From positions 245,202 through 309,201 of the forward strand of contig QOZR01000006.1 of NCBI GenBank assembly GCA_003576685.1: DNA of 64,000 nucleotides, written 5' to 3'. The DNA is from Virgifigura deserti. Its GTDB lineage: Bacteria > Pseudomonadota > Alphaproteobacteria > Dongiales > Dongiaceae. The notes below the pieces were generated by a model. That model saw nothing but the letters and a program-made list of their open reading frames with translations. It did no database searches and was not told the origin of the DNA. Of the stretch, positions 1 through 9,431 are shown in pieces (the stretch's first letter is position 1; every line of letters begins with the position of its first letter). A program made the position numbers and the translations under genes.

Positions 1-57
1 GGCCTTGCCGCGGCCGAGCGCCATCTGCAACGGATTCGGTTTCGCGACGGATGGTAA
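1..57 (+). CDS. C-terminal end of a protein upstream of a sugar ABC transporter (partial)
   Basis: Reading frame 1 is open from the left edge and ends at TAA 55-57. It gives an 18-residue basic, helical-looking tail ending in R-D-G-W. The stop overlaps the ATG of the permease at 51, the tight coupling usual inside ABC operons. From position and orientation this is most likely the C-terminus of the periplasmic sugar-binding protein. That is inferred from context, because the tail is too short to show a domain. Confidence 0.5.
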   Translation, partial: GLAAAERHLQRIRFRDGW

Positions 58-968
58 CCGTCGCCCCGTATCGCGCGACCCGGGCGTTGGCTGCCCGCCG
101 AAGACGGACGGCATGGCTGTTTCTCCTGCCCATGCTGGCGATCCTTGCCGTGGTCGCCGGCTGGCCGCTGTTCCGGACGGCCAGCTTCGCCTTCACGGAC
201 GCGTTTCTCCCCGAGCTGGACTCCGCCCGCTGGGTGGGGTTCGAGAACTTTGCTTTCGCGCTGAAGGATCCCGGCTGGTGGCGTGCCGTCTTGAACACGT
301 TCGTGTTCACGGCCCTCTCGGTGTCGCTCGAGCTGGTGCTGGGCCTGGTGATCGCCTTGGCCCTCAACCGGCGTTTCCGCGGTCGCGGCCCCTTGCGCGC
401 GATCGTGTTGATCCCCTGGGCGGTGCCGACCGTGGTCTCGGCGCAGATGTGGCGGTGGATGTATAACGACATCTACGGCGTGGTGAACGACCTGCTGCTG
501 CGGCTGGGACTGATCGACGGGCCGGTGGCTTGGCTCGCCGGCGGGGAGACGGCGATGGCCGCCATCGTCATCACCGACGTCTGGAAGGCGACGCCGTTCG
601 TCGCGCTGCTGCTGCTCGCCGGGCTACAAACGGTCCCGGCACAGCTCTACGAAGCGGCGCGGGTCGACGGTGTTGGTCCGGTGCGCACCTTCCTGCACAT
701 CACCTTGCCGCTGTTGCGGCCGGCGATCGCGGTGGCGCTGATCTTCCGGACGCTCGACGCGCTCCGGGTGTTCGATCTCGTCTATGTGATGACCAGCAAC
801 GCCTGGGCAACGGCGACGATGTCGGTCTATGCGCGGCAGCAGCTCGTCGATTTCCAGGATGTGGGCTACGGCTCGGCCATCTCGATGCTGGTCTTCGTCG
901 TGGTCGGGGTGGTGAGCGTCGCCTATGTCGCCGGCCTGCGCCCCGGCTTCGCGGTGCGGCAACGATGA
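51..968 (+). CDS. Carbohydrate ABC transporter permease, MalF/UgpA type
   Basis: Inner-membrane permease of 305 residues with the layout of binding-protein-dependent sugar importers. A basic N-terminus (residues 1-20) is followed by a first hydrophobic segment at about 22-42 and further membrane spans. The EAA loop that docks the ATPase is clear (E-A-A-R-V-D-G-V-G-P...L-P-L-L-R-P). The ATG at 51 overlaps the stop of the preceding frame, and the 3' end overlaps the next permease by 4 bases (ATGA). The substrate cannot be read from the sequence; the family includes maltose, trehalose and glycerol-3-phosphate importers. Confidence 0.92.
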   Translation: MVTVAPYRATRALAARRRRTAWLFLLPMLAILAVVAGWPLFRTASFAFTDAFLPELDSARWVGFENFAFALKDPGWWRAVLNTFVFTALSVSLELVLGLVIALALNRRFRGRGPLRAIVLIPWAVPTVVSAQMWRWMYNDIYGVVNDLLLRLGLIDGPVAWLAGGETAMAAIVITDVWKATPFVALLLLAGLQTVPAQLYEAARVDGVGPVRTFLHITLPLLRPAIAVALIFRTLDALRVFDLVYVMTSNAWATATMSVYARQQLVDFQDVGYGSAISMLVFVVVGVVSVAYVAGLRPGFAVRQR

Positions 969-1804
969 AGACGGCCGTGAAGAAGGCCGTTTGGCGCATC
1001 GCCTTCGCCCTCCTGATCGCGGCGATCGCCGTTTTCGCGCTGGCCCCGGTCTATTGGGCGGTGGTGACGTCGCTGGAGACCGGCTCCGACCTGTTCACGG
1101 TGGACTATCTGCCGCGCGGCCCCGTGTGGAGCAACTATGTCGCGGTGTTCGAGCGGCAGGCTTTCGGCCGCAATATCCTGAACTCCGTGCTGGTCGCCGG
1201 CGGGACCGTCGCCCTGTCGATGGCGGTGGCGCTGATCGCCGCCTATGCGCTGTCGCGCATCGAGTTCCGCGGGCGCCTGCTGTTGCTCTTCACCGTGCTG
1301 TCGGTCTCGATGTTCCCGCAGGTCGCGATCCTCTCCGGCCTGTTCGAGCTGATCGCCACCCTTGGCCTCTATAACAGCCTACCCGGCCTGGGGCTCAGCT
1401 ATATGATCTTCACCTTGCCTTTCATGGTTTGGGTTCTGGTCGCCTTCATGCGCGAGCTGCCGCGCGAGATCGAGGAAGCGGCGATCGCCGACGGGGCCGG
1501 CCCCTGGACCATCGTCACGCGAATCTTCCTGCCGCTGATGATGCCGGCGATGGCGACCAGCGGCCTTCTCGCCTTCATCATCGCCTGGAACGAGTTCCTA
1601 TTCGCGCTGACCTTTACGCTGACGAACGAGGCGCGGACGGTGCCGGTCGCGATCGCGCTGATCACCGGCGCAAGTCCCTACGAGCTGCCCTGGGGCCGGA
1701 TCATGGCGGCCTCGGTCATCGTCACCGCGCCGGTCGTCCTGCTCGCGCTCCTATTCCAGCGGCGGATCGTCGCCGGCCTCACCGCCGGGGCCGTGCGAGG
1801 GTGA
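965..1804 (+). CDS. Carbohydrate ABC transporter permease, MalG/UgpE type
   Basis: Second inner-membrane permease of the sugar importer, 279 residues. The frame is open further upstream, but the ATG at 965 forms an ATGA overlap with the previous stop and gives the usual MalG-like start: a short basic N-terminus then a membrane span at about 10-35. The EAA loop reads E-E-A-A-I-A-D-G-A-G-P followed by L-P-L-M-M-P. It pairs with the upstream MalF-like subunit as the transmembrane heterodimer. Confidence 0.92.
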   Translation: MKTAVKKAVWRIAFALLIAAIAVFALAPVYWAVVTSLETGSDLFTVDYLPRGPVWSNYVAVFERQAFGRNILNSVLVAGGTVALSMAVALIAAYALSRIEFRGRLLLLFTVLSVSMFPQVAILSGLFELIATLGLYNSLPGLGLSYMIFTLPFMVWVLVAFMRELPREIEEAAIADGAGPWTIVTRIFLPLMMPAMATSGLLAFIIAWNEFLFALTFTLTNEARTVPVAIALITGASPYELPWGRIMAASVIVTAPVVLLALLFQRRIVAGLTAGAVRG

Positions 1805-1820
1805 GGGGAAATCAGGTCCG

Positions 1821-2903
1821 ATGACCGACGTCGCTCTGCGCAGACTCGAGAAATCCTTCGGCCGGACGCCGGCGGTGCGCGGCATCGATCTCGACGCGCC
1901 GGCCGGCCGGCTCACCGTGCTGCTCGGGCCGTCGGGCTGCGGCAAGACCACGCTCCTGCGCCTGATCGCCGGGCTGGAAGAGGCCGACGCCGGCGAGATC
2001 CGCATCGGCGGACGCCTGGTGAACGACCTGTCGCCGCGCGAACGCGACGTCGCAATCGTGTTCCAGAGCTATGCGCTCTATCCCCACATGACGGTGTTCA
2101 AGAACCTGGCCTTCGCCCTGAAGATGAGCGGCATGCGCAGGGCCGCGATCAATGCCCGCGTGCGCGAGGTCGCGAAGATGCTGCAGATCGACGATCTGCT
2201 CGCGCGGCGGCCGCGGCAGCTCTCCGGCGGCCAGCAGCAGCGCGTCGCCATGGGCCGCGCCATGGTTCGCGAGCCCCAAGTCTATCTGTTCGACGAGCCG
2301 CTCAGCAATCTCGATGCGCGGCTGCGCGCCCAAATGCGGGCGGAGATCACGCGCCTGCAGCGGGCGCTCGGCACGACGATGATCTATGTCACCCACGACC
2401 AGGTCGAGGCAATGACCCTGGCCGACCATGTCGTGCTGCTCGACCGTGGCCGGGTGGCGCAGGCCGGGCCGCCGCTCGACATCTATAACCGTCCGGCGAA
2501 CCTCTTCGTCGCCAGCTTTCTCGGCGCGCCGCCGATGAATCTCTATGAGACGCGGATTCTCGGTCAGGTCGACGGCGCCGTTCTCGTCGCGCTGCCGCAG
2601 GGCGCGCTTGCCAGGGTGCGCATCAAAGGCCGGCCGCCCGAGCGCCTCACCCCAGTGACCCTGGGCATCCGGCCCGAGAATCTGCTGCTGGGCGATGCCG
2701 CGCCGGCCGCCGATACGCTCGACGCCGACGTCACGCGAGTGGAGCGGCTCGGCGCGCAAACCCATGTCGTGTTGGCCTGTTCCGATATGCAGCTGATCGC
2801 GATCGCTGACGGCGAGGCGCGCATCGCCGTCGGCGATCGGATCCGCGTCCATCTGCCGGGCTCGCGTTGCCACCTGTTTGACATAGCCGGCCGGGCGATG
2901 TGA
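1821..2903 (+). CDS. Sugar ABC transporter ATP-binding protein, MalK/UgpC family
   Basis: Cytoplasmic ATPase of 360 residues that powers the two upstream permeases. Walker A is GPSGCGKT at residues 36-43, the Q-loop lies in V-F-Q-S-Y-A-L-Y-P-H, the signature is LSGGQQQR, and Walker B is V-Y-L-F-D-E-P with the D-loop S-N-L-D-A-R. About 120 C-terminal residues form the OB/TOBE regulatory region typical of the sugar-importer subclass. The gene starts 16 bases after the permease stop and appears to end the operon. Confidence 0.93.
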   Translation: MTDVALRRLEKSFGRTPAVRGIDLDAPAGRLTVLLGPSGCGKTTLLRLIAGLEEADAGEIRIGGRLVNDLSPRERDVAIVFQSYALYPHMTVFKNLAFALKMSGMRRAAINARVREVAKMLQIDDLLARRPRQLSGGQQQRVAMGRAMVREPQVYLFDEPLSNLDARLRAQMRAEITRLQRALGTTMIYVTHDQVEAMTLADHVVLLDRGRVAQAGPPLDIYNRPANLFVASFLGAPPMNLYETRILGQVDGAVLVALPQGALARVRIKGRPPERLTPVTLGIRPENLLLGDAAPAADTLDADVTRVERLGAQTHVVLACSDMQLIAIADGEARIAVGDRIRVHLPGSRCHLFDIAGRAM

Positions 2904-3129
2904 AGAACGACGCGAGCTCACATACGCGTCCAGGCGCCGTTGACGGGCCGCCTCTCTGTGCCAAAGAGAAGGATCTGGTGCAGGCATGATCGCAGCAGAG
3001 GATCGGACATCGCCAGGATGACGCGGAGCGGCAGCACATGGACCAGTCCGGTTCATCGAGCATTCAGGTTGCCGCGGACAAGCTGTGTCGAGAACCAGGG
3101 TAGGCCAATGGCCATGTCGGTGGAAATTG

Positions 3130-3390
3130 ATGATACCAACTGAGACGAAGGCCGCATGGCGCGGCGGAATCGCAAGCCTGATGCTCGCCGCGTTGGCCGG
3201 CTGTGCGGTGATCGCCGAGCCCGGGAGCCATCCGGCGCGCCAAATCGGCGTTCCGCCCGGCCATATGCCACCACCGGGCTCTTGCCGAATCTGGTATCCG
3301 GATCGTCCGCCGGGCCAGCAACCACCACCCGGATCCTGTGGTGTTCTCCGCTATCAGGTGCCGCCGGGTGCTTATCTTGTGTATGGATGA
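3130..3390 (+). CDS. Small proline/glycine-rich lipoprotein
   Basis: Predicted 86-residue envelope lipoprotein. The chosen ATG gives a charged N-terminus, a hydrophobic stretch and a lipobox L-A-G-C, so Cys would be the lipidated +1 residue. The mature part is rich in Pro and Gly, with repeated P-P-G motifs and three short C-x-x-W/Y or S-C patches, and shows no recognised catalytic domain. It lies just upstream of, and in line with, the 17-kDa-antigen-like gene. The upstream in-frame ATG at 3085 would bury the signal peptide and was rejected. Function unknown. Confidence 0.6.
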   Translation: MIPTETKAAWRGGIASLMLAALAGCAVIAEPGSHPARQIGVPPGHMPPPGSCRIWYPDRPPGQQPPPGSCGVLRYQVPPGAYLVYG

Positions 3391-3417
3391 GAGCGTCAAG
3401 CCACCGTGGAGGAGATG

Positions 3418-4080
3418 ATGCGCGCAACGATGGCGGTTCTGGCCGTGACCCTGGCCCTCGGAGCACCGGCCTGGGCCGATCCCTGGAAGGACGAGAGCGG
3501 TCACGGCCGCAGCGCATATGGCTATGGCGACTGCGAGTACGAACTGGAAATCGAAGGGGGCAAGCACAAGGAGAAGGTCAAGTGCAAGGGCGATAAGCAT
3601 CGGCGCGGATACGTCATGCCCGGGCCGGTCGGGGTCCATATCGGCGGCCTGCCGGTCGCGGTCGGCCCGGTTCCGGGGCTGCCAGGGCTCGCCTGCAATC
3701 GGGATCTGATCGGCGGCGCGCTGGGCGGTGTGGCCGGCGGTGTGCTGGGCTCGCAGGTCGGCAAGGGCGACACGCGCACGGCTGCGACGATTGGCGGCAC
3801 CATTGTCGGCATGCTGGTCGGCGGAAGCATAGGCCGCGCGATGGATCAGGTCGATCAGGCCTGCGTCGGCCAGATGCTTGAATATGCCCCGAGTGAGCGG
3901 CCCGTCGTCTGGCGCAGTCCGGATGGCGGCAGCTATGAGGTCACGCCTTTGCGCACCTTCGAGCGCGACGGAACCGTCTGCCGCGAATACCGGACCGATG
4001 CCGTCATCAACGGCCAGTCCCAGCAGGTTGTCGGCACCGCATGCCGGATGCCGGACGGCGCTTGGCGGCTGGTCGGCTGA
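3418..4080 (+). CDS. RT0821/Lpp0805 (17 kDa surface antigen) family protein with glycine zipper
   Basis: Predicted envelope protein of 220 residues. A signal peptide ends A-W-A before D-P-W-K. A His/Lys/Gly-rich linker follows, then a glycine-zipper 2TM segment (about residues 98-145, repeated GG-x3-G spacing) and the C-terminal conserved block with Q-A-C-V-G-Q-x-L-E-Y-A-P, W-R-x-P-D-G-G and T-A-C-R-x-P-D-G-x-W typical of this family. GGAGGA at 3408-3413 supports ATG 3418 (an adjacent ATG lies at 3415). Members are usually outer-membrane-associated; the exact role is unknown. Confidence 0.8.
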   Translation: MRATMAVLAVTLALGAPAWADPWKDESGHGRSAYGYGDCEYELEIEGGKHKEKVKCKGDKHRRGYVMPGPVGVHIGGLPVAVGPVPGLPGLACNRDLIGGALGGVAGGVLGSQVGKGDTRTAATIGGTIVGMLVGGSIGRAMDQVDQACVGQMLEYAPSERPVVWRSPDGGSYEVTPLRTFERDGTVCREYRTDAVINGQSQQVVGTACRMPDGAWRLVG

Positions 4081-4155
4081 TCGCTAATCCTCGGGTCGAG
4101 GAGGTGGCGCCAGGGTGGAGGTGACGCATCGACGCCGTCACAGGCGGAAACGGAC

Positions 4156-6729
4156 TCACTCATTCCTTAACAACGGCGCGGCCTTGGCGCCGAGAGCGCG
4201 CCAGATTCCGACGAAGCCCAGGCCCAGCGTGATCGCCGTGCTCAGGAGCGCGGTGGCGAGGACCACGCCGGGCAGGAAGACCCAATCGCTCTCCATCACC
4301 TCGGTCAGGAAGAAATAGCCGGCGGCGGTGCCGATCGCGGCGGCGATCGCGGCGGTGACGAGGCCGAGAAGCCCGTATTCGAGGAGGAAGGCGCGGGCGA
4401 TGTCGCGCCGGGTCGCGCCCAGAACCTTCAGCACGACGGCGTCATAGACCCGGCGCCGGTGGCCGGCGACGATCGCGCCCGCCAGGACCAGAATGCCGGC
4501 GACGAGGGTGATCGAGGCGGTGGCGCGAACCGCGCTGCCGACGGCGCCGAGGATCCGGTTGACCGCCTCCAGCGCCTCCTTGACGCGGATCGCCGATACG
4601 TTGGGGAAGGCGTCGGTGACCGCCCGCTGCAGATCCAACTCCGCTGCGGGATCGGCACGGACGGTGGCGATATGAGTCTGCGGCGCCCCTTCCAGGATGC
4701 CAGGCGAGAAGACCATGACGAAGTTGATGGCGAGCGTCGACCAGTCGACCTCGCGCAGATTGGCAATCGTGCCGCTCATCTCACGGCCCAGAAGATTGAC
4801 CGTAATCGTGTCGCCGATCTGCAGGCCCAGGCCGCGGGCGATCTCGGCGTCGATCGAGATCAGCGGCGGACCGTCATAGTCCGCCGGCCACCAGTCGCCC
4901 GCGACGATCCGGCTGCCCCGCGGCGGCGCGACCGACCAGGTGATGCCCCGATCGCCCCGCAGCACCCAGGCGATGTCCGGCGGCGGCGTCACCTGATCGA
5001 CCGGAACGCCGTCCAGCGCCACGATCCGGCCGCGCAGCATCGGAACGCGCTGCAGCTCGCCGGTGCCGGGCCGCTCGGCGACCAGCGTGTCGAAGGCCTC
5101 GACCTGCTGCGGCTGGATATCAATGAAATAGAAGGACGGCGCCGCGTCGGGCAGGGTGTCGCGAATCTGGCGCGCCAGATTGCCCTGGATCAGCGCTACC
5201 GCGACCAGCACCGTCAGCCCGAGGCCGAGTGACAGGACGATGCTGCCCGTCGGTGCCCCCGGCCGGTACAGATTGGCAAGCGCCAGCCGCAGCGTGGCGG
5301 GCCGCGACCGGCCGGGTCGATTTGCCCTCCGGGCCGCCGCGACGACCGCCAGCGCGACGAGGCGGAAGGCGATCAGCGAGAGTGCGGCGCCGAGGACGAA
5401 CCAGCCGGCCAGCCGCCGGTCGGTCGCCGTGACGATCGCGAGGCCGGCCAGCGCCAACCCGACTCCCGCCATGACCGCCAGATCCCGCCGTCGCGGCCAG
5501 CGCCGGACCCGGGCGACCACGTCGCGGAACAGGCTCGCCGCCGGAACGTCGCGAGCGCGCGCCAGCGGCCAGAGCGAGAAGCCCAAGGCGATCAGCAGGC
5601 CGAAAGCGGTCGCGAGCAGCAAAGGTTCCGGGTAAAGGCCCAGGCGGAGCTGGAGTCCGAAATGCTCGCTCAGCAATCCGGCGACGCCGACCGGCGCCAA
5701 GGCGCCGATCAGCAGCCCCAGGGCGATGCCGCCGAGCGCCAGCAGCAGGATCTGCGTCAGATAGAGGCGGAAAATCAGGCGGCCCGGCGCACCCAGGCAT
5801 TTCAGGGTCGCGATCGTCGCCGTCTTGCCGTCCAGATAGCTGCGCACCGCATTTCCGACGCCGACGCCGCCGACGAGCAGCGCGCTCAGGCCGACCAGGG
5901 TCAGGAACAGGGCGGTGCGGTCGATGAAGCGCTTCACCCCGGGCGCCGCCTCCGACAGGTCGCGCACCCGCCAGCCGGCGTTCGGGAACCGCGCATGCAA
6001 GGCATCGATGAGTGCGGTTGCTGAGGCGTCCGCCGGCAGCCGCACGCGATAGTAGTGAGAGATGAGGCTGCCCGGCTGCACCAGCCCCGTCGCCTCAAGA
6101 CCGTCGAGGGCGACCATCAGACGCGGGCCGAGGGTGAAGATGTCGGTGCCGCGGTCGGGCTCCGTCTCCATGATCGCGCGCAGCTCGTAATCGGCCTCGC
6201 CGACGCGCACCCGGTCGCCGAGCGCCAGATCCAGCCGTTCGGCCAGATCGGCGTCTGCCGCCGCGCCCCAGACGCCGCCCTCGGCTTTCAGCACGGCGGC
6301 CAGCGGCCGGTCCGGCGCCAGTCGGACCGTGCCGTAGAGCGGATAGGCGGAATCGACCGCCTTCAACTCGACCAGGATCGGCCGGTCGCGTGCAGCATCG
6401 CCCTCCGAGGGGCGGGCCATGGCCCGCATCTCGCGAGTTTCGGAGACGACGCCGGCCTCGGCCAGGAACGCCGTCTGCTCCGGCGTCGCTGGCCGGTAGA
6501 GCAGCCGCAGCTCGACATCGCCGCCGAGTAGCCGGCGCGCATCGGCGGCGACGCCGGCGGTCACCGACTCCGCGACCGAGCCGACCGCGGCGATCGTCGC
6601 CACGCCGAGCATGAGGCAGGTGAGAAAGATCCGGAATCCCTTTAGGCCGCCGCGCAGCTCGCGCCGGGCTAGCCGCAACGGTAGGGGCCAGAACGAGGAC
6701 GGGCGGCGAAGCCCCGAATGTTCAGTCAT
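4156..6729 (-). CDS. ybbP: YbbP-like ABC transporter permease, FtsX family
   Basis: Large 857-residue inner-membrane protein with two FtsX-type permease modules. A membrane anchor (about 25-50) is followed by a periplasmic MacB-PCD-like region, then three-span blocks near 275-400 and a second set near 490-530 and 735-850. Family members work with YbbA-type ATPases, probably moving or handling lipids or lipoproteins across the periplasm. It overlaps the ATPase gene by 8 bases at its 5' end, and ybbA-ybbP next to tesA is a well-known conserved arrangement, which supports the assignment. Confidence 0.9.
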   Translation of the reverse strand: MTEHSGLRRPSSFWPLPLRLARRELRGGLKGFRIFLTCLMLGVATIAAVGSVAESVTAGVAADARRLLGGDVELRLLYRPATPEQTAFLAEAGVVSETREMRAMARPSEGDAARDRPILVELKAVDSAYPLYGTVRLAPDRPLAAVLKAEGGVWGAAADADLAERLDLALGDRVRVGEADYELRAIMETEPDRGTDIFTLGPRLMVALDGLEATGLVQPGSLISHYYRVRLPADASATALIDALHARFPNAGWRVRDLSEAAPGVKRFIDRTALFLTLVGLSALLVGGVGVGNAVRSYLDGKTATIATLKCLGAPGRLIFRLYLTQILLLALGGIALGLLIGALAPVGVAGLLSEHFGLQLRLGLYPEPLLLATAFGLLIALGFSLWPLARARDVPAASLFRDVVARVRRWPRRRDLAVMAGVGLALAGLAIVTATDRRLAGWFVLGAALSLIAFRLVALAVVAAARRANRPGRSRPATLRLALANLYRPGAPTGSIVLSLGLGLTVLVAVALIQGNLARQIRDTLPDAAPSFYFIDIQPQQVEAFDTLVAERPGTGELQRVPMLRGRIVALDGVPVDQVTPPPDIAWVLRGDRGITWSVAPPRGSRIVAGDWWPADYDGPPLISIDAEIARGLGLQIGDTITVNLLGREMSGTIANLREVDWSTLAINFVMVFSPGILEGAPQTHIATVRADPAAELDLQRAVTDAFPNVSAIRVKEALEAVNRILGAVGSAVRATASITLVAGILVLAGAIVAGHRRRVYDAVVLKVLGATRRDIARAFLLEYGLLGLVTAAIAAAIGTAAGYFFLTEVMESDWVFLPGVVLATALLSTAITLGLGFVGIWRALGAKAAPLLRNE

Positions 6730-7459
6730 CCGCGCCAGCCGCGCGAGTCACGGCAAAATCCGCATCGCTCTCGTCGAGGATACGGCCGTCGACCAGCTTT
6801 ACGGTCCGGCCGCAGCGGGCGGCCAGGGCGGGATCGTGGGTGATCAGTAGCAGGGTGGTCCCGCGCCGCGCCTGCAGCGCGAACATCAGGTCGATGATGT
6901 GGCCGCCGGTCTCGCCGTCGAGATTGCCGGTCGGCTCGTCGGCCAGCAGCAGGCGCGGCTCGACCGCAAAGGCGCGGGCGAGCGCGGTGCGCTGCTGCTC
7001 GCCGCCGGACAGCTGCCCCGGATAATGGTCGAGGCGGTGACCCAGGCCGACCGCCTTCAGCTCGGCCGCCGCCCGCGCGAAGGCATCGCGCCGGCCGGCG
7101 AATTCCAGCGGCACGGCGACGTTCTCCAGCGCCGTCATCGTCGGGATCAGGTGAAACGCCTGAAAGACGATGCCGATGGCATCGCGGCGGAACAAAGCGA
7201 GATCATCCTCGCCGAGCGCGCCCAAGGCCCGTCCGGCGATGGTCACCCGGCCGGCGGTTGGCCGCTCCAGCCCGGCGATCACCATCATCATCGTCGACTT
7301 GCCGGAGCCCGACGGACCGACGACGCTCACCGTCTCGCCGGCGCGGACGGACAGGTCGATGCCGCGCAGAATATTGACCTCGCCCCCTGCGCTTGCCAGT
7401 TTTAGGTGAACGTCCTCGAGACGCACCATTGCGGCTTCGTCGCCCGGATCATCAAACAT
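6722..7459 (-). CDS. ybbA: YbbA-like ABC transporter ATP-binding protein
   Basis: 245-residue ATPase of the LolD/MacB class that pairs with the downstream FtsX-type permease. Walker A is GPSGSGKST, the signature is LSGGEQQR, and Walker B/D-loop is L-L-L-A-D-E-P-T-G-N-L-D, with H-D-P as switch histidine. The ATG at 7459 overlaps the divergent tesA start on the opposite strand. An internal ATG at 7429 (M-V-R-L-E-D-V) gives the usual family N-terminus and may be the true start. Confidence 0.9.
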   Translation of the reverse strand: MFDDPGDEAAMVRLEDVHLKLASAGGEVNILRGIDLSVRAGETVSVVGPSGSGKSTMMMVIAGLERPTAGRVTIAGRALGALGEDDLALFRRDAIGIVFQAFHLIPTMTALENVAVPLEFAGRRDAFARAAAELKAVGLGHRLDHYPGQLSGGEQQRTALARAFAVEPRLLLADEPTGNLDGETGGHIIDLMFALQARRGTTLLLITHDPALAARCGRTVKLVDGRILDESDADFAVTRAAGADD

Positions 7460-8195
7460 GCAGTCTTCGCCTCATCGATCGTCAACGGTAAATCCGGGCG
7501 GGAAAAAAGCGTCCATCCGATATGGCGCCTGGACCGCTCGTTTCAATATTCGAGGCCTGTTGCTGCTCGTGATGCTTGTCCCGACCTTGGCGGCAGCGGC
7601 GCCGGCCGCGGCCGATCCGGTCCGAATCCTGGCCTTCGGCGACAGCCTCACCGCCGGATTCGGCCTGCCCCAGGGAGACGGCTTCACGGCGCAGCTCGAG
7701 GCGGCACTGGCCGAGGCCGGGGTCGAGGCCGAGGTGATCAATGGCGGCGTCTCCGGCGACACGACCGCCGGCGGCTTTGCCCGGCTCGATTGGGCGCTGG
7801 CCGACGATCCGGACCTGGTCATCCTCGAGCTGGGCGCCAATGACGGGCTGCGCGGCCTCGACCCGGCGGAAACCAGGGCCAATCTCGACGCGATCCTGAC
7901 CCGCCTGCGAGAGGCTGACGTCGCGGTGCTGCTCGCCGGCATGCTGGCGCCGCCGAATCTCGGGCCCGAGTTCGGCAAGGCCTTCAATGCCATCTATCCG
8001 GATCTGGCGGAAGAACATGACGTCGCGCTGTTCCCGTTCTTTCTCGACGGCGTCGCCACCGATCCTGCGCTCAACCAGCCTGACGGCATCCACCCGAACC
8101 GCGGCGGCGTCGCCGTGATCGTCGAACGGATCCTGCCCCATCTGCTGCCGGTCATCGAGAGTCTCGACCGAAGGGCGCCCAAGGGCCAAAGCTAG
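7458..8195 (+). CDS. tesA: Arylesterase / lysophospholipase, SGNH (GDSL) hydrolase family
   Basis: Secreted or periplasmic SGNH hydrolase of 245 residues that cleaves short acyl esters, thioesters or lysophospholipids. All blocks are visible: nucleophile Ser in F-G-D-S-L-T-A-G-F-G, block II Gly in N-G-G-V-S-G-D, block III G-A-N-D-G and the D-G-I-H-P catalytic Asp/His pair. A hydrophobic leader ends near A-A-A-D-P-V-R. The gene is divergent from ybbA. The ATG at 7458 lies inside the opposing start codon, so one of the two starts is probably further in. No better in-frame start with a ribosome site is obvious here. Confidence 0.9.
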   Translation: MQSSPHRSSTVNPGGKKASIRYGAWTARFNIRGLLLLVMLVPTLAAAAPAAADPVRILAFGDSLTAGFGLPQGDGFTAQLEAALAEAGVEAEVINGGVSGDTTAGGFARLDWALADDPDLVILELGANDGLRGLDPAETRANLDAILTRLREADVAVLLAGMLAPPNLGPEFGKAFNAIYPDLAEEHDVALFPFFLDGVATDPALNQPDGIHPNRGGVAVIVERILPHLLPVIESLDRRAPKGQS

Positions 8196-8315
8196 CAGAA
8201 AATAGCCAAAGGCAAGGTTTGACCGAGCCCCCGTTACGGCTATATCCAGGCCTTGCCCGTTTTCCCGTCCTCGACCAGCCGCGTCCGCGGCGGCCAAACC
8301 CCGGAAGGAGGAAGA

Positions 8316-9356
8316 ATGGAGTATCGCCGCCTGGGCCGCACCGATCTGCAGGTGAGCGCAATTGGCCTTGGAACGATGACCTGGGGCGAGCAGAACACCG
8401 AGGCCGAGGCCCATCGGCAGATGGATCTCGCGCTCGACCATGGCGTCACCTTCTGGGATGCGGCGGAGATGTATCCGGTGCCGCCGCGCGCCGAGACCTA
8501 TGGCCGGACGGAGGAGATCATCGGAAGCTGGCTGAAGCGCCATGGGCGGCGCGACCGGCTGGTGCTGGCGAGCAAGGTTGCCGGGCCGGACGAGCGATTG
8601 ACCTATATCCGCGACGGCAAGCCACGGCTCGACCGCCGCCACATCCCGGCCGCGCTGGAGGCGAGCCTCCGGCGGCTGCAGACGGACTATATCGACCTCT
8701 ACCAGCTCCATTGGCCGGACCGCGACACCAACATCTTCGGTCAGCTCGGCTATGACGAGAACGGTGAGGCCGACAGCGTGCCGCTGGCAGAGACCCTTGA
8801 TGTGCTGGCCGATTTGGTGCGAAGCGGCAAGGTTCGCGCGATCGGCCTCTCGAATGAGACCGCCTGGGGCGCGATGCGGTTCCTGGCGCTTGCCGAGGAT
8901 GGCCGTGGCCCCCGCATGGTCAGCATCCAGAACCCCTACAGCCTGTTGAACCGCAGCTTCGAGGTCGGCTTGGCCGAGGTCGCGGTGCGCGAGCAATGCG
9001 GCCTGCTCGCCTATTCGCCGCTGGCGATGGGCGTGCTGTCCGGCAAATATCTCGGCGGCGCCAACCCGCCCGGGTCCCGGCTTGCCAGGTTCCCGCAGTT
9101 CCAGCGCTATCGCGGTCCGCAGGCGGAAGGCGCCGCCGCGGCCTATGTCGCTCTCGCCCGGGAACATGGGCTCGATCCGGCGCAGATGGCGCTCGCTTAC
9201 GTCACCAGCCGGCCGTTCGTCACCAGCACGATCATCGGCGCGACCAACCTCGAGCAGCTTGCAACGGACATCGCGAGTATCGACGTGACACTGTCGGAGG
9301 AGGTCCTGGACGGGATCGAGGCGATCCACCGCGTCTACACCTATCCCTGTCCCTGA
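8316..9356 (+). CDS. tas: NADP(H)-dependent aldo-keto reductase, Tas family
   Basis: Cytoplasmic oxidoreductase of 346 residues, TIM-barrel aldo/keto reductase fold. Family landmarks include A-E-M-Y-P-V-P-P (catalytic Tyr), A-S-K-V-A-G (catalytic Lys), Y-Q-L-H-W-P (catalytic His), S-I-Q-N-P-Y-S-L-L-N-R and the C-terminal I-H-R-V-Y-T-Y-P-C-P, closely matching E. coli Tas. AAGGAGGAA at 8305-8313 fixes the ATG at 8316; the frame is open upstream but without a site. It appears to be a single-gene unit. The natural substrate is unknown. Confidence 0.92.
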   Translation: MEYRRLGRTDLQVSAIGLGTMTWGEQNTEAEAHRQMDLALDHGVTFWDAAEMYPVPPRAETYGRTEEIIGSWLKRHGRRDRLVLASKVAGPDERLTYIRDGKPRLDRRHIPAALEASLRRLQTDYIDLYQLHWPDRDTNIFGQLGYDENGEADSVPLAETLDVLADLVRSGKVRAIGLSNETAWGAMRFLALAEDGRGPRMVSIQNPYSLLNRSFEVGLAEVAVREQCGLLAYSPLAMGVLSGKYLGGANPPGSRLARFPQFQRYRGPQAEGAAAAYVALAREHGLDPAQMALAYVTSRPFVTSTIIGATNLEQLATDIASIDVTLSEEVLDGIEAIHRVYTYPCP

Positions 9357-9431
9357 CCGATCGGATGCGGGCGGCACCGTCGGCTCGTGTGCTAGACTCT
9401 TGTTCCTGTCACTTCGGAGGGTTCGTCTTTC

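Noticed and set aside
1812..3056. 414-codon minus-strand frame opposite the sugar ABC ATPase
   Set aside because: It is complementary to a gene with complete ATPase motifs, and its His/Arg-rich translation shows no domain.
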